Assembly (NCBI GenBank): GCA_017504265.1
Contig: JAFVRN010000009.1
Coordinates: 1 to 57,977, forward strand
From: Alistipes sp.
GTDB lineage: Bacteria > Bacteroidota > Bacteroidia > Bacteroidales > Rikenellaceae
Length of the DNA: 57,977 nucleotides
Direction of reading: 5' to 3'
This document shows positions 15,514 to 25,058 of the stretch, in pieces (position 1 is the first letter of the stretch; each line of letters begins with the position of its first letter). The position numbers and the translations under genes were made by a program. The notes below the pieces were generated by a model that was not told where the DNA came from, ran no database searches, and saw nothing but the letters and a program-made list of their open reading frames with translations.

Positions 15514-15676
15514 AGCGGGTAGCACCCGCTTGGATGCATTATAGCCGTGCAATAACCGAGTGCAGCAAATGGCGTAATACGAAAAAATAGATAAAACATA
15601 CACGTCTGCTGCTGCAACCGCATAGCGGGTGGTGCAGGATGAAGTAATACGAACAAACACATAAAACACACATACA
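15514..15676 (+). promoter_or_regulatory. structured 5' leader with an internal imperfect duplication
   Basis: A perfect 7-bp hairpin (AGCGGGT/ACCCGCT) begins the leader at 15514-15530. Then two related segments follow, each with GTGCAG, ATG, one codon, TAA, TACGAA and an A-rich run (15574-15603 and 15644-15675). The role is unknown. It could be a transcription- or translation-control region for the amylase gene. Confidence 0.4.
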
Positions 15677-18271
15677 ATGAAAAAGTTACAATTTTTGATG
15701 ATGGCACTGCTCTTCGCTGTGCTATCGGTGGGCTGCTCCCCCGAGCCTGTTGTTATACTACCTCCCAACCCCAACCCTGAGCAAGGTGAGGATACCGATG
15801 ACGAGAAGGATGATGACGACGACAATAATGAGGGTGGCGGCACTACCGACCTTCCCTTTATCTCAACCGACCCTGCATTTGTCACGGAGGCTATGACCGA
15901 GGATGTTATCGTAATACTCAATGCCAAGGGTACGACTGCCGATGGCTTCAAGGGCGAGTTGTATGCACATACAGGTGTGCTTACGAGCAAGAGTACGGGT
16001 TCGAGCGACTGGAAGTATGTCAAGGCCGAGTGGACACAAAACATCCCAGATTGTAAGTTGGAGAACAAGGGCAACAATATTTGGCACCTTGTAATCAAGG
16101 GTGGTCCACGTGCCTACTATGGTGTGCCCGAGGGTGAGGCCATAGAGAAGCTCGCATTTGTATTCCGTGCCGCAGATGGCTCGTTGGAGGTTAAGGACAA
16201 CGGTCAAGACATCTTTATCGACGTTGTGGCTGAGGGTCTTTCGGTAGCTATCGTAAACCCTGCAAGTGGCTCTATATTGCAGGTGGGCGATACGTGCGAC
16301 GTTACCGTAAATCAGAAGTCGGCGACATCGCTTACACTATACAAGAATGACGAGGTGGTGGCGGAGAGTTCCGATGCACAGATTGTATATAAGTATGCTC
16401 CTACACAGCCCGAAGATGTCCTCTTCCGTGCCGTAGCTACCGATGGTGCTACAACCGTTGAGGATAGCATCAACGTAGCAGTCCTCGGTGAGACGGAGAA
16501 TGCTTCACGTCCGGGTGATGCCCGTGATGGTGTTACGGTGAGTGGCACGTCGGCAACATTCGTGCTATACGCTCCGGGCAAGAAGTCGGTGATACTCCTT
16601 GGCGACTTCAACAACTATGCCCCTTCGAACGAGTATATGATGAAGCGTGATGGCGACTACTTCTGGACTACGGTAGAGGGCTTGCAGACGGATGAAGAGT
16701 ATGGCTATCAGTATCTTGTAGATGGAGCTGTGAAGGTGGGTGACCCCTATGCCACCAAGATTCTCGACCCATGGAACGACAAGTGGATAGATGCCTCGGT
16801 ATATCCCAACCTCAAAGCATATCCTGCAGAGTATACCACGGATATAGTATCGGTATTCCAGCTCAATCCTGTGGAGTATGCGTGGAGTGTTACCGACTTC
16901 GACCGTCCTGCCGAGAACTCATTGGCGGTATATGAGTTGCTGTTGCGTGACTTCACGCTCGACAGATCGGTAGATGCGGCACTTGCCAAACTCGACTACC
17001 TCGATAAGCTCGGTATCAATGCCATCGAGTTGATGCCTATTCAGGAGTTTGACGGTAATGACTCGTGGGGCTATAACCCCTGCTTCTACTTCGCAGCCGA
17101 CAAGGCTTACGGTACGGAGGAGGCATACAAGCGATTTATCGACGAGTGTCATAAGCGCGGTATTGCCGTAATACTCGACGTGGTATTCAACCACGCTACG
17201 GGACAGTTCCCTTGGGCCAAGATGTGGTGGGATTCGTCGAAGAACTGCACGGCTGCCGACAACCCATTCTTCAACGTATCGGCACCTCATAATTTCAGCG
17301 TATACCACGACTTCAAGCACCTCTATCCCAAGACCCGTCAGTACTTCAAGGAGGTATTGCAGTATTGGCTCACGGAGTATAAGGTGGATGGCTTCCGTTT
17401 CGACCTTACCAAGGGTTTGGTACAGAACCCCTCAAATTATGACGCTTGGGGATACTCATCGGAGCGTATAGAGATTCTTACCGACTATGCACGTGCCATA
17501 CGTGAGGTTGCGCCCGACGCATATATCATCTTCGAGCACTTCTGCGACCAGGCCGAGGAGAACGAGCTATATAACAGTGTGGGTGCTCTCTGCTGGAACA
17601 ACAACGCTATGGGCGGCTATATGGAGTCGGTTATGGGCTGGACCGGTGGTGGCAAGAGTAACTTCGCCGACTTCAAGAGTGGCCGTATGAACAACATCGA
17701 GACACACGACGAGGAGCGCATCGGTTATAAGGCTATCACCTATGGTCAGACCTGGATGAAGAGCGATTGGTCTATAATATCTAAGCGTATACAGGCTGTC
17801 TATGCCTTCCACTTCCTTACGCCATATCCAAAGATGTTGTGGCAGTTTGGTGAGCTGGGCTACGATTTCTCTATCAACTCTAACGAGAATGGCGTTGTAG
17901 GCTCCGGCGACGAGTATCGTACACACCGTAAGCCTGTACGTTGGGACTATGCCAACGATACTGACCGTATGGCTATCTACAACACGCTCTCTAAGGTGCT
18001 TAACTTCCGTACGGAGCGCGACGACATCTACGCTCAGGACAACGTGAAGATACACACGTGGAGTGTGAGCGATAATAACATGGGTGGCAAGACCCTCGTT
18101 ATGGATAACGTGATAATGGTTGCCAACTTTACCAATGCCGAGACCTCGACAACGGTGAACGTACCTCAGGGTGGCACATGGCGTAATCTGCTCACCGACG
18201 AGCAGGTATCGCTCAGTGGCAGCTATACGGCGACACTTGCTGCTCACGACTTCGTTATCTTGGTGCGATAA
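15677..18271 (+). CDS. surface-type GH13 alpha-amylase family lipoprotein
   Basis: This 864-residue protein has a lipoprotein signal (MKKLQFLMMALLFAVLSVGC). An acidic Asp/Glu-rich linker follows (about residues 35-55), typical of surface-exported Bacteroidetes lipoproteins. Next are two beta-sandwich domains (60-280), a CBM48-like domain (about 285-365, LGDFNNYAP), and a GH13 barrel from about 410. Catalytic motifs: DVVFNH, GFRFDLTKG with nucleophile Asp576, IIFEHF with acid/base Glu620, and THDEER with His677-Asp678. It is expected to cleave alpha-1,4-glucans at the cell surface. No SusC/SusD pair is adjacent, so it is a stand-alone glycan-degrading enzyme. A strong hairpin follows the stop codon. 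Confidence 0.9.
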   Translation: MKKLQFLMMALLFAVLSVGCSPEPVVILPPNPNPEQGEDTDDEKDDDDDNNEGGGTTDLPFISTDPAFVTEAMTEDVIVILNAKGTTADGFKGELYAHTGVLTSKSTGSSDWKYVKAEWTQNIPDCKLENKGNNIWHLVIKGGPRAYYGVPEGEAIEKLAFVFRAADGSLEVKDNGQDIFIDVVAEGLSVAIVNPASGSILQVGDTCDVTVNQKSATSLTLYKNDEVVAESSDAQIVYKYAPTQPEDVLFRAVATDGATTVEDSINVAVLGETENASRPGDARDGVTVSGTSATFVLYAPGKKSVILLGDFNNYAPSNEYMMKRDGDYFWTTVEGLQTDEEYGYQYLVDGAVKVGDPYATKILDPWNDKWIDASVYPNLKAYPAEYTTDIVSVFQLNPVEYAWSVTDFDRPAENSLAVYELLLRDFTLDRSVDAALAKLDYLDKLGINAIELMPIQEFDGNDSWGYNPCFYFAADKAYGTEEAYKRFIDECHKRGIAVILDVVFNHATGQFPWAKMWWDSSKNCTAADNPFFNVSAPHNFSVYHDFKHLYPKTRQYFKEVLQYWLTEYKVDGFRFDLTKGLVQNPSNYDAWGYSSERIEILTDYARAIREVAPDAYIIFEHFCDQAEENELYNSVGALCWNNNAMGGYMESVMGWTGGGKSNFADFKSGRMNNIETHDEERIGYKAITYGQTWMKSDWSIISKRIQAVYAFHFLTPYPKMLWQFGELGYDFSINSNENGVVGSGDEYRTHRKPVRWDYANDTDRMAIYNTLSKVLNFRTERDDIYAQDNVKIHTWSVSDNNMGGKTLVMDNVIMVANFTNAETSTTVNVPQGGTWRNLLTDEQVSLSGSYTATLAAHDFVILVR

Positions 18272-18289
18272 CAATTAAGTGTTAAATTT

Positions 18290-18328
18290 AAGACAGGTTC
18301 GTTGGGATATGCTCTGCGAACCTGTCTT
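18290..18328 (+). terminator. perfect 12-bp hairpin between the amylase and acyl-CoA ligase genes
   Basis: AAGACAGGTTCG pairs perfectly with CGAACCTGTCTT across a 15-nt loop. It can terminate the amylase transcript. It ends just 15 nt before the ligase ATG, so it may also act as an attenuator or mask that start. Confidence 0.65.
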
Positions 18329-18343
18329 GTAAATATCGGTTTT

Positions 18344-20254
18344 ATGAAACGTACTATAATTGACCTATTCGAGGAGTCGGTAGCCAAGTATGGCGATAAG
18401 GATTTCCTCTTGGAGAAACATAATGGCCGGTTTGAGCCAACCTCCTATGCCTCGACAAAGAGTGTTGCACTCCTAATTGGCGCAGGTCTTGCAGCTCTTG
18501 GCATAGAGCGTGGTGATAGGGTATCTATCCTGGCTGAGGGTTGTAACAACTGGATTATGTCGGAGCTTGGATTGTTGTATGCCGGAGCCATTAGCGTACC
18601 CCTCTCGATAAAACTCGAAGAGTCCAACGACCTGCTCTTCCGTCTTCGTCACGCAGATGTTAAGGCTATCTTCGTATCCGGCAACCAGCTGCCTAAGCTT
18701 CGCCGTATTGTAGACGACCTCAATGAGTTGAAACACGTCATAGTGTGGGGCGTAAAGGAGGAGCTTACAGATGGAGAGCAGAGCATCGAAGAGCTTATGA
18801 CGCTTGGCAAGGAGTATCTTGCAGCAAATGAAGAGGCCTTTCTTGCTATCGGACGAGAGCTTCAGAACGACGATATTGCAACCATTACCTACACTTCGGG
18901 TACTACGGCAGATCCTAAGGGTGTGGTGCTGACACATCGTAACTACACGGCAAACGTGGAGCAGGCACTATCGGTGATGTCGATACCTTCTACGTGGCGT
19001 ACGCTGATAATATTGCCTCTCGACCACTGCTTTGCACACGTCGTTGGCTTCTATATTATGATAGCTTGCGGAGCGTCGGTTGCTACTACCGAGGTGGGAC
19101 GTACACCTATGGAGACACTCAAAAATATCCCTATCAACATCAAAGAGGTGCGCCCACACTTCCTGCTGTCGGTTCCGGCCCTTGCCAAGAACTTCCGTAA
19201 GAGTATCGAGAGCTCTATACGCAAGAAGGGTAAGACTACGGAGCGTCTGTTCAACCTCGCACTGCGTACGTCGTATGCCTATCAGGCCGATGGCTACTCC
19301 AAGGGACGTGGCTGGCGTGCGTTACTCAAACCTGCGGTTCTTCTCTTCGATAAGATACTCTACTCGAAGGTGCGCGAGGCCTTTGGTGGCGACTTGCAGT
19401 TCTTCGTGGGTGGCGGAGCTCTGCTCGACAGTGAGCTGCAACGCTTCTTCTATGCCATAGGTATTCCCATGTTCCAGGGTTATGGCCTTTCGGAGGCCAC
19501 TCCCGTTATCTCGACCAATGCACCTACGCGTGGTGACCATCGTTTCGGCTCTTCGGGCCGCTTGGTTAAGCCTCTCGATATAAGGATATTGGATGAGGAG
19601 GGCAGGGAGCTTCCTGCAGGTCATAAGGGTGAGATTGTCATACGTGGCGAGAATGTTATGGCCGGCTATTGGAAGAATCCTGAGTCTACGGCAGATACGG
19701 TACGTGACGGCTGGTTGCATACGGGCGATATGGGTTATATGAGCGAGGATAACTTCCTCTATGTCTTGGGTCGCTTCAAGAGTCTGCTTATATCGAGCGA
19801 TGGCGAGAAGTATAGCCCCGAGGGTATGGAGGAGGCTATGGTTGATAAGTCGCCATATATCGAGCAGGTCATCGTCTATAATAACCAGAATCCATATACT
19901 ATCGCACTCGTTGTGGCCTCTAAGGATAACCTCAATCGCCATCTCGACGAGCGTGGCCTCGCAGGCGATGAGCGACTACGTGCCGCAGCACATATCCTCG
20001 CCGAGGAGGTTGCAAAATATCGCACGGGCGGTGTCTATGCCGATGAGTTCCCCGACAGGTGGGTGCCTGCGGTTATTGCTCTTGCCGATGAGCCTTTTAC
20101 CGAGCAGAATGGCTTGGTTAATAGCACAATGAAGGTTGTGCGTAATAAGGTTGAGAAGCACTTTGCCGAGGCTATTGCCTATGCCTATACTCCGGAGGGT
20201 AAGGCTGTGGATAACAGCCGTAATATCGAGGCACTGAGAAAACTCCTGGGTTAG
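18344..20254 (+). CDS. long-chain fatty-acid--CoA ligase (AMP-forming)
   Basis: This 636-residue member of the ANL superfamily activates a fatty acid to acyl-AMP and then acyl-CoA. Motifs: P-loop YTSGTTADPKGVVLTH near residue 185, QGYGLSEATPVIS (A5), the TGDMGYMSEDNFLYVLGR stretch with the hinge Asp, and SSDGEKYSPEGMEE with the C-terminal domain. Its length and the FadD15-like features suggest long-chain substrates. ATG 18344 was chosen because it starts the conserved protein (MKRTIIDLFEESV); the ORF extension upstream runs into the hairpin. No own promoter box was found in the 15 nt after that hairpin, so it may depend on read-through. Confidence 0.9.
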   Translation: MKRTIIDLFEESVAKYGDKDFLLEKHNGRFEPTSYASTKSVALLIGAGLAALGIERGDRVSILAEGCNNWIMSELGLLYAGAISVPLSIKLEESNDLLFRLRHADVKAIFVSGNQLPKLRRIVDDLNELKHVIVWGVKEELTDGEQSIEELMTLGKEYLAANEEAFLAIGRELQNDDIATITYTSGTTADPKGVVLTHRNYTANVEQALSVMSIPSTWRTLIILPLDHCFAHVVGFYIMIACGASVATTEVGRTPMETLKNIPINIKEVRPHFLLSVPALAKNFRKSIESSIRKKGKTTERLFNLALRTSYAYQADGYSKGRGWRALLKPAVLLFDKILYSKVREAFGGDLQFFVGGGALLDSELQRFFYAIGIPMFQGYGLSEATPVISTNAPTRGDHRFGSSGRLVKPLDIRILDEEGRELPAGHKGEIVIRGENVMAGYWKNPESTADTVRDGWLHTGDMGYMSEDNFLYVLGRFKSLLISSDGEKYSPEGMEEAMVDKSPYIEQVIVYNNQNPYTIALVVASKDNLNRHLDERGLAGDERLRAAAHILAEEVAKYRTGGVYADEFPDRWVPAVIALADEPFTEQNGLVNSTMKVVRNKVEKHFAEAIAYAYTPEGKAVDNSRNIEALRKLLG

Positions 20255-20263
20255 GATAGTATC

Positions 20264-20398
20264 CACACGACAAGAGAGTGGCCTGAAAGTCAGCATCTTA
20301 GCTTCTGGCGAGGTGGTTTATATCACCTGTCGAGAACGATTTGTAGTAATTAGTTCTTAGGAAGATAAGTGGCTTTTAGGTCGCTCTCTTGTCGTGTG
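20264..20398. ncRNA. strongly structured 135-nt intergenic element, unassigned
   Basis: A perfect 15-bp terminal stem (CACACGACAAGAGAG / CTCTCTTGTCGTGTG) continues with mismatches to about 24 pairs. Inside are a second long-range stem (CTTAGCTTC / GAAGATAAG), a hairpin (CGAGGTG / CACCTGTCG), and a second hairpin (GAGAAC / GTTCTT). Together they form a multi-branched fold. It starts 9 nt after the acyl-CoA ligase stop. It could be an RNA, a large terminator, or a miniature mobile element; neither strand codes for protein. No known RNA family was recognised. Confidence 0.5.
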
Positions 20399-20485
20399 CC
20401 TTGCACAAATATATCATTTAGACGGAAATTGTACTCTATATGGTTTTTTGTTTATGCTTCGGTCGCTTTTGTCAAAAAAAAATTG

Positions 20486-20493
20486 TACTTTTG
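20486..20493 (+). promoter_or_regulatory. promoter -7 box of the sulfate/sulfation operon
   Basis: TACTTTTG, with a TTTTG element about 15 nt upstream, lies 45 nt before the permease ATG. No other box lies between the five tightly spaced genes that follow. Confidence 0.65.
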
Positions 20494-20538
20494 CGAGGAT
20501 GTCTTTCGGCGAACAGAAAAGCAATATAAGCATATAGT

Positions 20539-22086
20539 ATGTGTGGAATTGATAAATATATTGTTCTTGCGGCATTAGCATTCATGGTGGCGATGCTCAT
20601 CAAAGATAAGATGCGACCAGGAATATTACTCTTCTCGGTGGTCGTAATCTTCATCGTAACGGGCATATTGACCCCTGCCGAGGCATTATCCGGATTCTCG
20701 AACAAGGGTATGATAACCGTTGCTCTGCTCTTTCTGGTGAGCGAGGGTGTGCGCCGTAGCGACTCGTTAGGCTCTGTTATGAAGTGGATATTCCCGAGCA
20801 AGGAGCGTAGCTCGGTGCGCAAAGGATACCTATATATCATGGGTGTTGTAGCCTCGGCTTCGGCCTTTTTGAACAATACCCCGATCGTCGTAATCTTCAT
20901 ACCGCACATCAAGGCGTGGGCACGACGCGTGGGTCTGCCTATGCGAAAGTTCCTTATACCGCTGTCGTATGCCGCCATACTGGGCGGAATGTGTACGCTT
21001 ATTGGCACCTCGACAAACCTTGTGGTACACGGCCTTATGCTCGATGCCGGTATGGATGGCTTCACGATGTTCGAGCTGGGCAAGGTAGGTGGTATCATAG
21101 CCCTGGTGGGCATAGCCTACATCGTATTATTTGGTGAGCGACGACTCCCCGCCGGCGATATCAACGAGGAGCAGATAAGAGATGGCAACAGTGGTTATCA
21201 TATCGTAGAGGCGGTCATCGGGCCTCGCTTTCCGGGTATCAACTACGCTGTTAAGGAGTTCGACTTTGCGGGACACTACAACGCAAATATATTACAGCTG
21301 CGCCGTGGTGGTGAGCGTATGGAGAATATGGATGATGTACGCTTCCGCGAGGGTGATACGCTGCTCCTTGCCGCCGATGAGAAGTTTATACCCACGTGGG
21401 GCGATTCGAGAGTCTTTCTGATGCTTAGCAACGATAAGGAGCATACGCCGAATAGTTCTCCCCAGCGTAAGTGGTTTACGCTGTCGTTGCTGGTGATGAT
21501 GATTGTAGGTGCCACGTTGGGCGATATGCCCTTTATACGTGAACGTTATCCGGAGTTGTCGCTCGACATGTTCTTTTGGGCATGCGTCGTCACCGTCATT
21601 ATGGCCTTCACGGGGATAATACCTCCCAAGAAGTACTCCAAGTTTATATCGTGGGATATACTTGTGACCATTGCTTCGGCGTTGGCCATAAGTACGGCTA
21701 TGACAAACTCGGGACTGGCCGACTGGGTGGCAATAAGCCTTACGCGCCTTGCAGACAGGTTCTCGCCAATAGTGGTGCTTATGCTGCTGTATGTCGTCAC
21801 GAACATCATCACCGAGCTAATCACGAATAATGCTGCTGCTGCCTTCGCCTTTCCTATTGCGCTGGCCGTGTCGCAACAGATGGGGCTTAGTCCTATGCCC
21901 TTTATGGTGGCGATATGTGTTGCAGCCTCGTGTAGCTTCTCTTCGCCTATCGGCTATCAGACAAATATGATTGTGCAGGGTATCGGCGGTTACAGCTTCC
22001 GTGACTTTGTGCGTATCGGACTGCCACTCAATATCATCGCCTTTGTGATATCGATGATATTCATACCGATATTCTGGCCATTCTAA
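20539..22086 (+). CDS. SLC13-family anion permease, probable sulfate transporter
   Basis: This 515-residue membrane protein has about eleven hydrophobic segments, the SLC13/DASS pattern FLNNTPIVVIFIPHIKAWAR and the LIGTSTNLVVHG hairpin near residue 155. A soluble TrkA-C domain sits in the middle (about 220-285: FREGDTLLLAAD). The second half has TNIITELITNNAAAAFAFPI and SSPIGYQTN. Known relatives carry sulfate or dicarboxylates with sodium. Sulfate is favoured because the gene leads directly into cysC-cysD-cysN 18 nt downstream. Confidence 0.82.
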   Translation: MCGIDKYIVLAALAFMVAMLIKDKMRPGILLFSVVVIFIVTGILTPAEALSGFSNKGMITVALLFLVSEGVRRSDSLGSVMKWIFPSKERSSVRKGYLYIMGVVASASAFLNNTPIVVIFIPHIKAWARRVGLPMRKFLIPLSYAAILGGMCTLIGTSTNLVVHGLMLDAGMDGFTMFELGKVGGIIALVGIAYIVLFGERRLPAGDINEEQIRDGNSGYHIVEAVIGPRFPGINYAVKEFDFAGHYNANILQLRRGGERMENMDDVRFREGDTLLLAADEKFIPTWGDSRVFLMLSNDKEHTPNSSPQRKWFTLSLLVMMIVGATLGDMPFIRERYPELSLDMFFWACVVTVIMAFTGIIPPKKYSKFISWDILVTIASALAISTAMTNSGLADWVAISLTRLADRFSPIVVLMLLYVVTNIITELITNNAAAAFAFPIALAVSQQMGLSPMPFMVAICVAASCSFSSPIGYQTNMIVQGIGGYSFRDFVRIGLPLNIIAFVISMIFIPIFWPF

Positions 22087-22104
22087 ACACAAAAAAGTAT
22101 TGCT

Positions 22105-22698
22105 ATGGATAATATACACCCTATCTTCGAGCGTATGCAGGGTCGCGAGGACAAGGAGCGACAGCTCGGACAGCGAGGTCTTACAATATGGTTTACGGGG
22201 CTTTCGGGCTCGGGTAAGAGTACGTTAGCCATAGCTCTCGAACGCCGTCTGTCGGAGCGGGGTATCCTCTGCCGTATATTGGATGGCGATAATGTGCGCA
22301 CGGGAATCAACCGAGGCCTCGGCTTCAGCGATGAGCATAGACGTGAGAACATCCGTCGTATAGCCGAGGTATGCCGTCTGTTCATCGATACGGGTGTGGT
22401 TGTTTTGGCCTCGTTTGTATCGCCCAACGAGTCGTTACGAGCTATGGCGCGCGACATCATAGGCGAGCAGGATTTTGTGGAGGTCTACGTAAGCACTTCG
22501 TTCGAGGAGTGCTGCCGACGTGATGTCAAGGGGTTGTATCAGAAGGCGTTGCGTGGCGAGATAGCCGACTTTACGGGAGTAACCTCTGCTTATGAGCCTC
22601 CTACCTCCCCGCTGCTTAGCATCGATACCGAGGGTCGCAGCATTGAGGAGTGTGTGGAAGAGATCGAGAGGGTAGTAATAAATAAGATAACATTGTAA
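22105..22698 (+). CDS. cysC: adenylylsulfate kinase
   Basis: This 197-residue APS kinase phosphorylates APS to PAPS. It has the P-loop GLSGSGKSTLA near residue 35, the APS-binding LDGDNVRTGINRGLGFS, RRENIRRIAEV, and the ASFVSPNESLR and KGLYQKALRGEIADFTGV stretches. It is complete and stand-alone, not fused to CysN. The gene lies 12 nt before cysD. The presence of APS kinase with a sulfotransferase, and of no reductase, points to PAPS use as sulfate donor. Confidence 0.95.
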   Translation: MDNIHPIFERMQGREDKERQLGQRGLTIWFTGLSGSGKSTLAIALERRLSERGILCRILDGDNVRTGINRGLGFSDEHRRENIRRIAEVCRLFIDTGVVVLASFVSPNESLRAMARDIIGEQDFVEVYVSTSFEECCRRDVKGLYQKALRGEIADFTGVTSAYEPPTSPLLSIDTEGRSIEECVEEIERVVINKITL

Positions 22699-22710
22699 AA
22701 CATAATAGCG

Positions 22711-23616
22711 ATGTCATACAGTCTAAGCCATTTGAAGGCTCTTGAAGCCGAGGCTATACATATCATTCGTGAGGTAGCAGCAGAGTTTCGCAATCCGGTG
22801 ATGCTATACTCCATAGGCAAGGATTCGTCGGTTATGGTACGTCTTGCCGAGAAGGCTTTTGCCCCGGGGCGTGTCCCCTTTCCGCTGATGCATATCGACT
22901 CGAAGTGGAAGTTTAAGGAGATGATAGAGTTTCGTGATAACTACGCTCGTGAGCACAACTGGAATCTCATAGTCGAGTATAACAAGAAGGCCTACGAGGA
23001 GGGTGTAGGGCCTTTCACACATGGTAGTAAGGTGCATACCGACCTTATGAAGACGCAGGCCCTGTTGCAGGCACTCTCGAAGCATGGCTTCGATGCTGCC
23101 TTTGGCGGTGCTCGTCGTGACGAGGAGAAGAGCCGTGCCAAGGAGCGTATCTTCTCGTTCCGCAACGAGTTTCAGCAGTGGGATCCCAAGAACCAACGTC
23201 CCGAGTTGTGGGATATATATAACACTCGAGTAAACCCGGGTGAGAGCATCCGTGTCTTCCCGCTATCGAACTGGACAGAGTTGGATATATGGCAGTATAT
23301 ACGTGTCGAGAAGATACCTATCGTACCTCTCTACTACGCCAAGGAGCGTCCTATCGTCGAGGTCGATGGCAATCTTATTCTTGCCGACGATGAGCGTATG
23401 CCCGAGGAGCTGCGCCGCAAGGCACGTATGCGTATGGTACGCTTCCGTACGTTGGGATGCTATCCTCTGACAGGAGCGATAGAGTCCGAGGCAGACACCA
23501 TCGAGAAGATTGTAGAGGAGATGATGACCACCACCAAGTCGGAGCGCACGACACGTGTCATAGACTTCGACCAGGAGGGTAGTATGGAGCAGAAGAAAAG
23601 AGAGGGTTACTTTTAA
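22711..23616 (+). CDS. cysD: sulfate adenylyltransferase subunit 2
   Basis: This 301-residue catalytic subunit of ATP sulfurylase makes APS from ATP and sulfate. PP-loop motif [18 protein letters not shown] near residue 32; [20 protein letters not shown] and [17 protein letters not shown] follow, and the C-terminal [13 protein letters not shown] and [15 protein letters not shown] are diagnostic of CysD. It works with CysN, encoded 12 nt downstream. Confidence 0.96.
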   Translation: MSYSLSHLKALEAEAIHIIREVAAEFRNPVMLYSIGKDSSVMVRLAEKAFAPGRVPFPLMHIDSKWKFKEMIEFRDNYAREHNWNLIVEYNKKAYEEGVGPFTHGSKVHTDLMKTQALLQALSKHGFDAAFGGARRDEEKSRAKERIFSFRNEFQQWDPKNQRPELWDIYNTRVNPGESIRVFPLSNWTELDIWQYIRVEKIPIVPLYYAKERPIVEVDGNLILADDERMPEELRRKARMRMVRFRTLGCYPLTGAIESEADTIEKIVEEMMTTTKSERTTRVIDFDQEGSMEQKKREGYF

Positions 23617-23628
23617 GAGTATCGAGCA

Positions 23629-25056
23629 ATGAAAGCACTTAACATAGATGAATTTTTGGCTCAGGATGAGCGCAAGGATCTGCTCCGTCTGCTCACGGCA
23701 GGCTCGGTGGATGATGGTAAATCGACGCTTATCGGTCGTCTGTTGTACGATAGCAAGCGTCTTTATGAGGATCAGCTGCAAGCCTTGGAGCGTGATAGCC
23801 GCCGTGTGGGTAACGCAGGTGACCATATAGACTATGCGTTGCTGTGCGATGGTCTTAAAGCCGAGCGTGAGCAGGGTATAACCATAGATGTCGCCTATCG
23901 TTACTTCTCGACAAATAGGCGTAAGTTTATTATTGCCGATACCCCGGGTCACGAGCAGTATACACGTAATATGATTACGGGAGGCTCTACGGCCAACCTT
24001 GCCATAATTCTTGTGGATGCCCGCCAAGGTGTCGTCACGCAGACCTGTCGTCACAGCTACCTTGTGTCGCTACTCGGCATACGCCATTTGGTGTTGGCCG
24101 TAAATAAGATGGACTTGGTGTCGTTCAGTCAGGAGCGTTTCGAGAGTATCGTCGAGGAGTACCGCACGTGGCTTATGACGCAGGGTATCGATATCCCCGA
24201 CCTGCGCTTCATACCGCTATCGGCTTTGGAGGGCGACAATGTCGTGACCAAGAGCGTCAATACACCTTGGTACGAAGGCCCTTCGCTTATGGAGTATCTC
24301 GAGACAGTACCTATCGATCAGGATATAAATATGGAGTCACTACGCTTCCCTGTGCAATATGTGTTGCGCCCCAATCTCGATTTCAGAGGCTTTGCAGGCA
24401 AGCTCTCCTCGGGTATAGTACGTGTCGGCGACGAGGTGGAGGCATTACCCTCGGGCAGACGCTCGCGTGTGAAGCAGATAGTGACCTACGACGGAGAACT
24501 TGCCGAAGCTTTTGCTCCGCAGTCTGTAACCGTAACGCTTGAAGATGAGATAGATTTATCGCGAGGCGATATGCTCGTTCTACCTGAGGATAAACCTATG
24601 GTTGGCCACCATCTGCGCACGATGTTGGTGTGGATGGATGAGCAGCCTTTGGATATGTCCAAGCCCTTCTATTTGAAGCATACGACAAATACCACACGAG
24701 CACGTGTAACACGCCTATATCATCGTGTCGATATAAATACGGCGCAGCGTGTCAATGCCGAGGGTATGCGTCTTAATGAGATTGCCGAGGTTGCTATCAC
24801 TACCACCTCGCCCCTTATGTTCGACCGCTATGGCGAGAATCGTCAGACAGGAGCATTCATCCTCATCGACCCTGTTACGAACTTCACCTCGGCCGTGGGT
24901 ATGATTCTCGATAAGGGCGATGACGATACCGCGGGTGGCAGAATAGGTGTCAGCCTCTCGGAGTATGGTATCTCGGAGCGCGATGCTGAGGTTGTTAAGC
25001 ACTTCTGCGAGGAGTTGCGTCGTCATACAGGTATAGATATAGAGTGTTTGGAGTAG
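23629..25056 (+). CDS. cysN: sulfate adenylyltransferase subunit 1 (GTPase)
   Basis: This 475-residue EF-Tu-like GTPase couples GTP hydrolysis to APS formation by CysD. G1 [14 protein letters not shown] near residue 25, G3 [12 protein letters not shown] near 104, G4 VNKMDL near 162, then two beta-barrel domains. It has no fused APS kinase at the C-terminus, which matches the separate cysC. The stop codon lies 2 nt before the sulfotransferase ATG. Confidence 0.96.
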   Translation: MKALNIDEFLAQDERKDLLRLLTAGSVDDGKSTLIGRLLYDSKRLYEDQLQALERDSRRVGNAGDHIDYALLCDGLKAEREQGITIDVAYRYFSTNRRKFIIADTPGHEQYTRNMITGGSTANLAIILVDARQGVVTQTCRHSYLVSLLGIRHLVLAVNKMDLVSFSQERFESIVEEYRTWLMTQGIDIPDLRFIPLSALEGDNVVTKSVNTPWYEGPSLMEYLETVPIDQDINMESLRFPVQYVLRPNLDFRGFAGKLSSGIVRVGDEVEALPSGRRSRVKQIVTYDGELAEAFAPQSVTVTLEDEIDLSRGDMLVLPEDKPMVGHHLRTMLVWMDEQPLDMSKPFYLKHTTNTTRARVTRLYHRVDINTAQRVNAEGMRLNEIAEVAITTTSPLMFDRYGENRQTGAFILIDPVTNFTSAVGMILDKGDDDTAGGRIGVSLSEYGISERDAEVVKHFCEELRRHTGIDIECLE

Positions 25057-25058
25057 CT

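Noticed and set aside
15511-16098. 195-codon minus-strand frame over the amylase start
   Set aside because: Its Ser-rich stretch is the complement of the acidic linker codons; no promoter or motif.
17567-18274. 235-codon minus-strand frame within the GH13 gene
   Set aside because: The plus strand carries all GH13 catalytic motifs. The antisense product looks random.
20539-25056. The sulfate genes as ordinary assimilatory sulfate reduction or sulfonolipid synthesis
   Set aside because: There is no PAPS/APS reductase or sulfite reductase here, and the sulfonolipid pathway known from relatives starts from cysteate, not PAPS. A sulfotransferase ends the operon instead. Genes elsewhere could still link it to assimilation.
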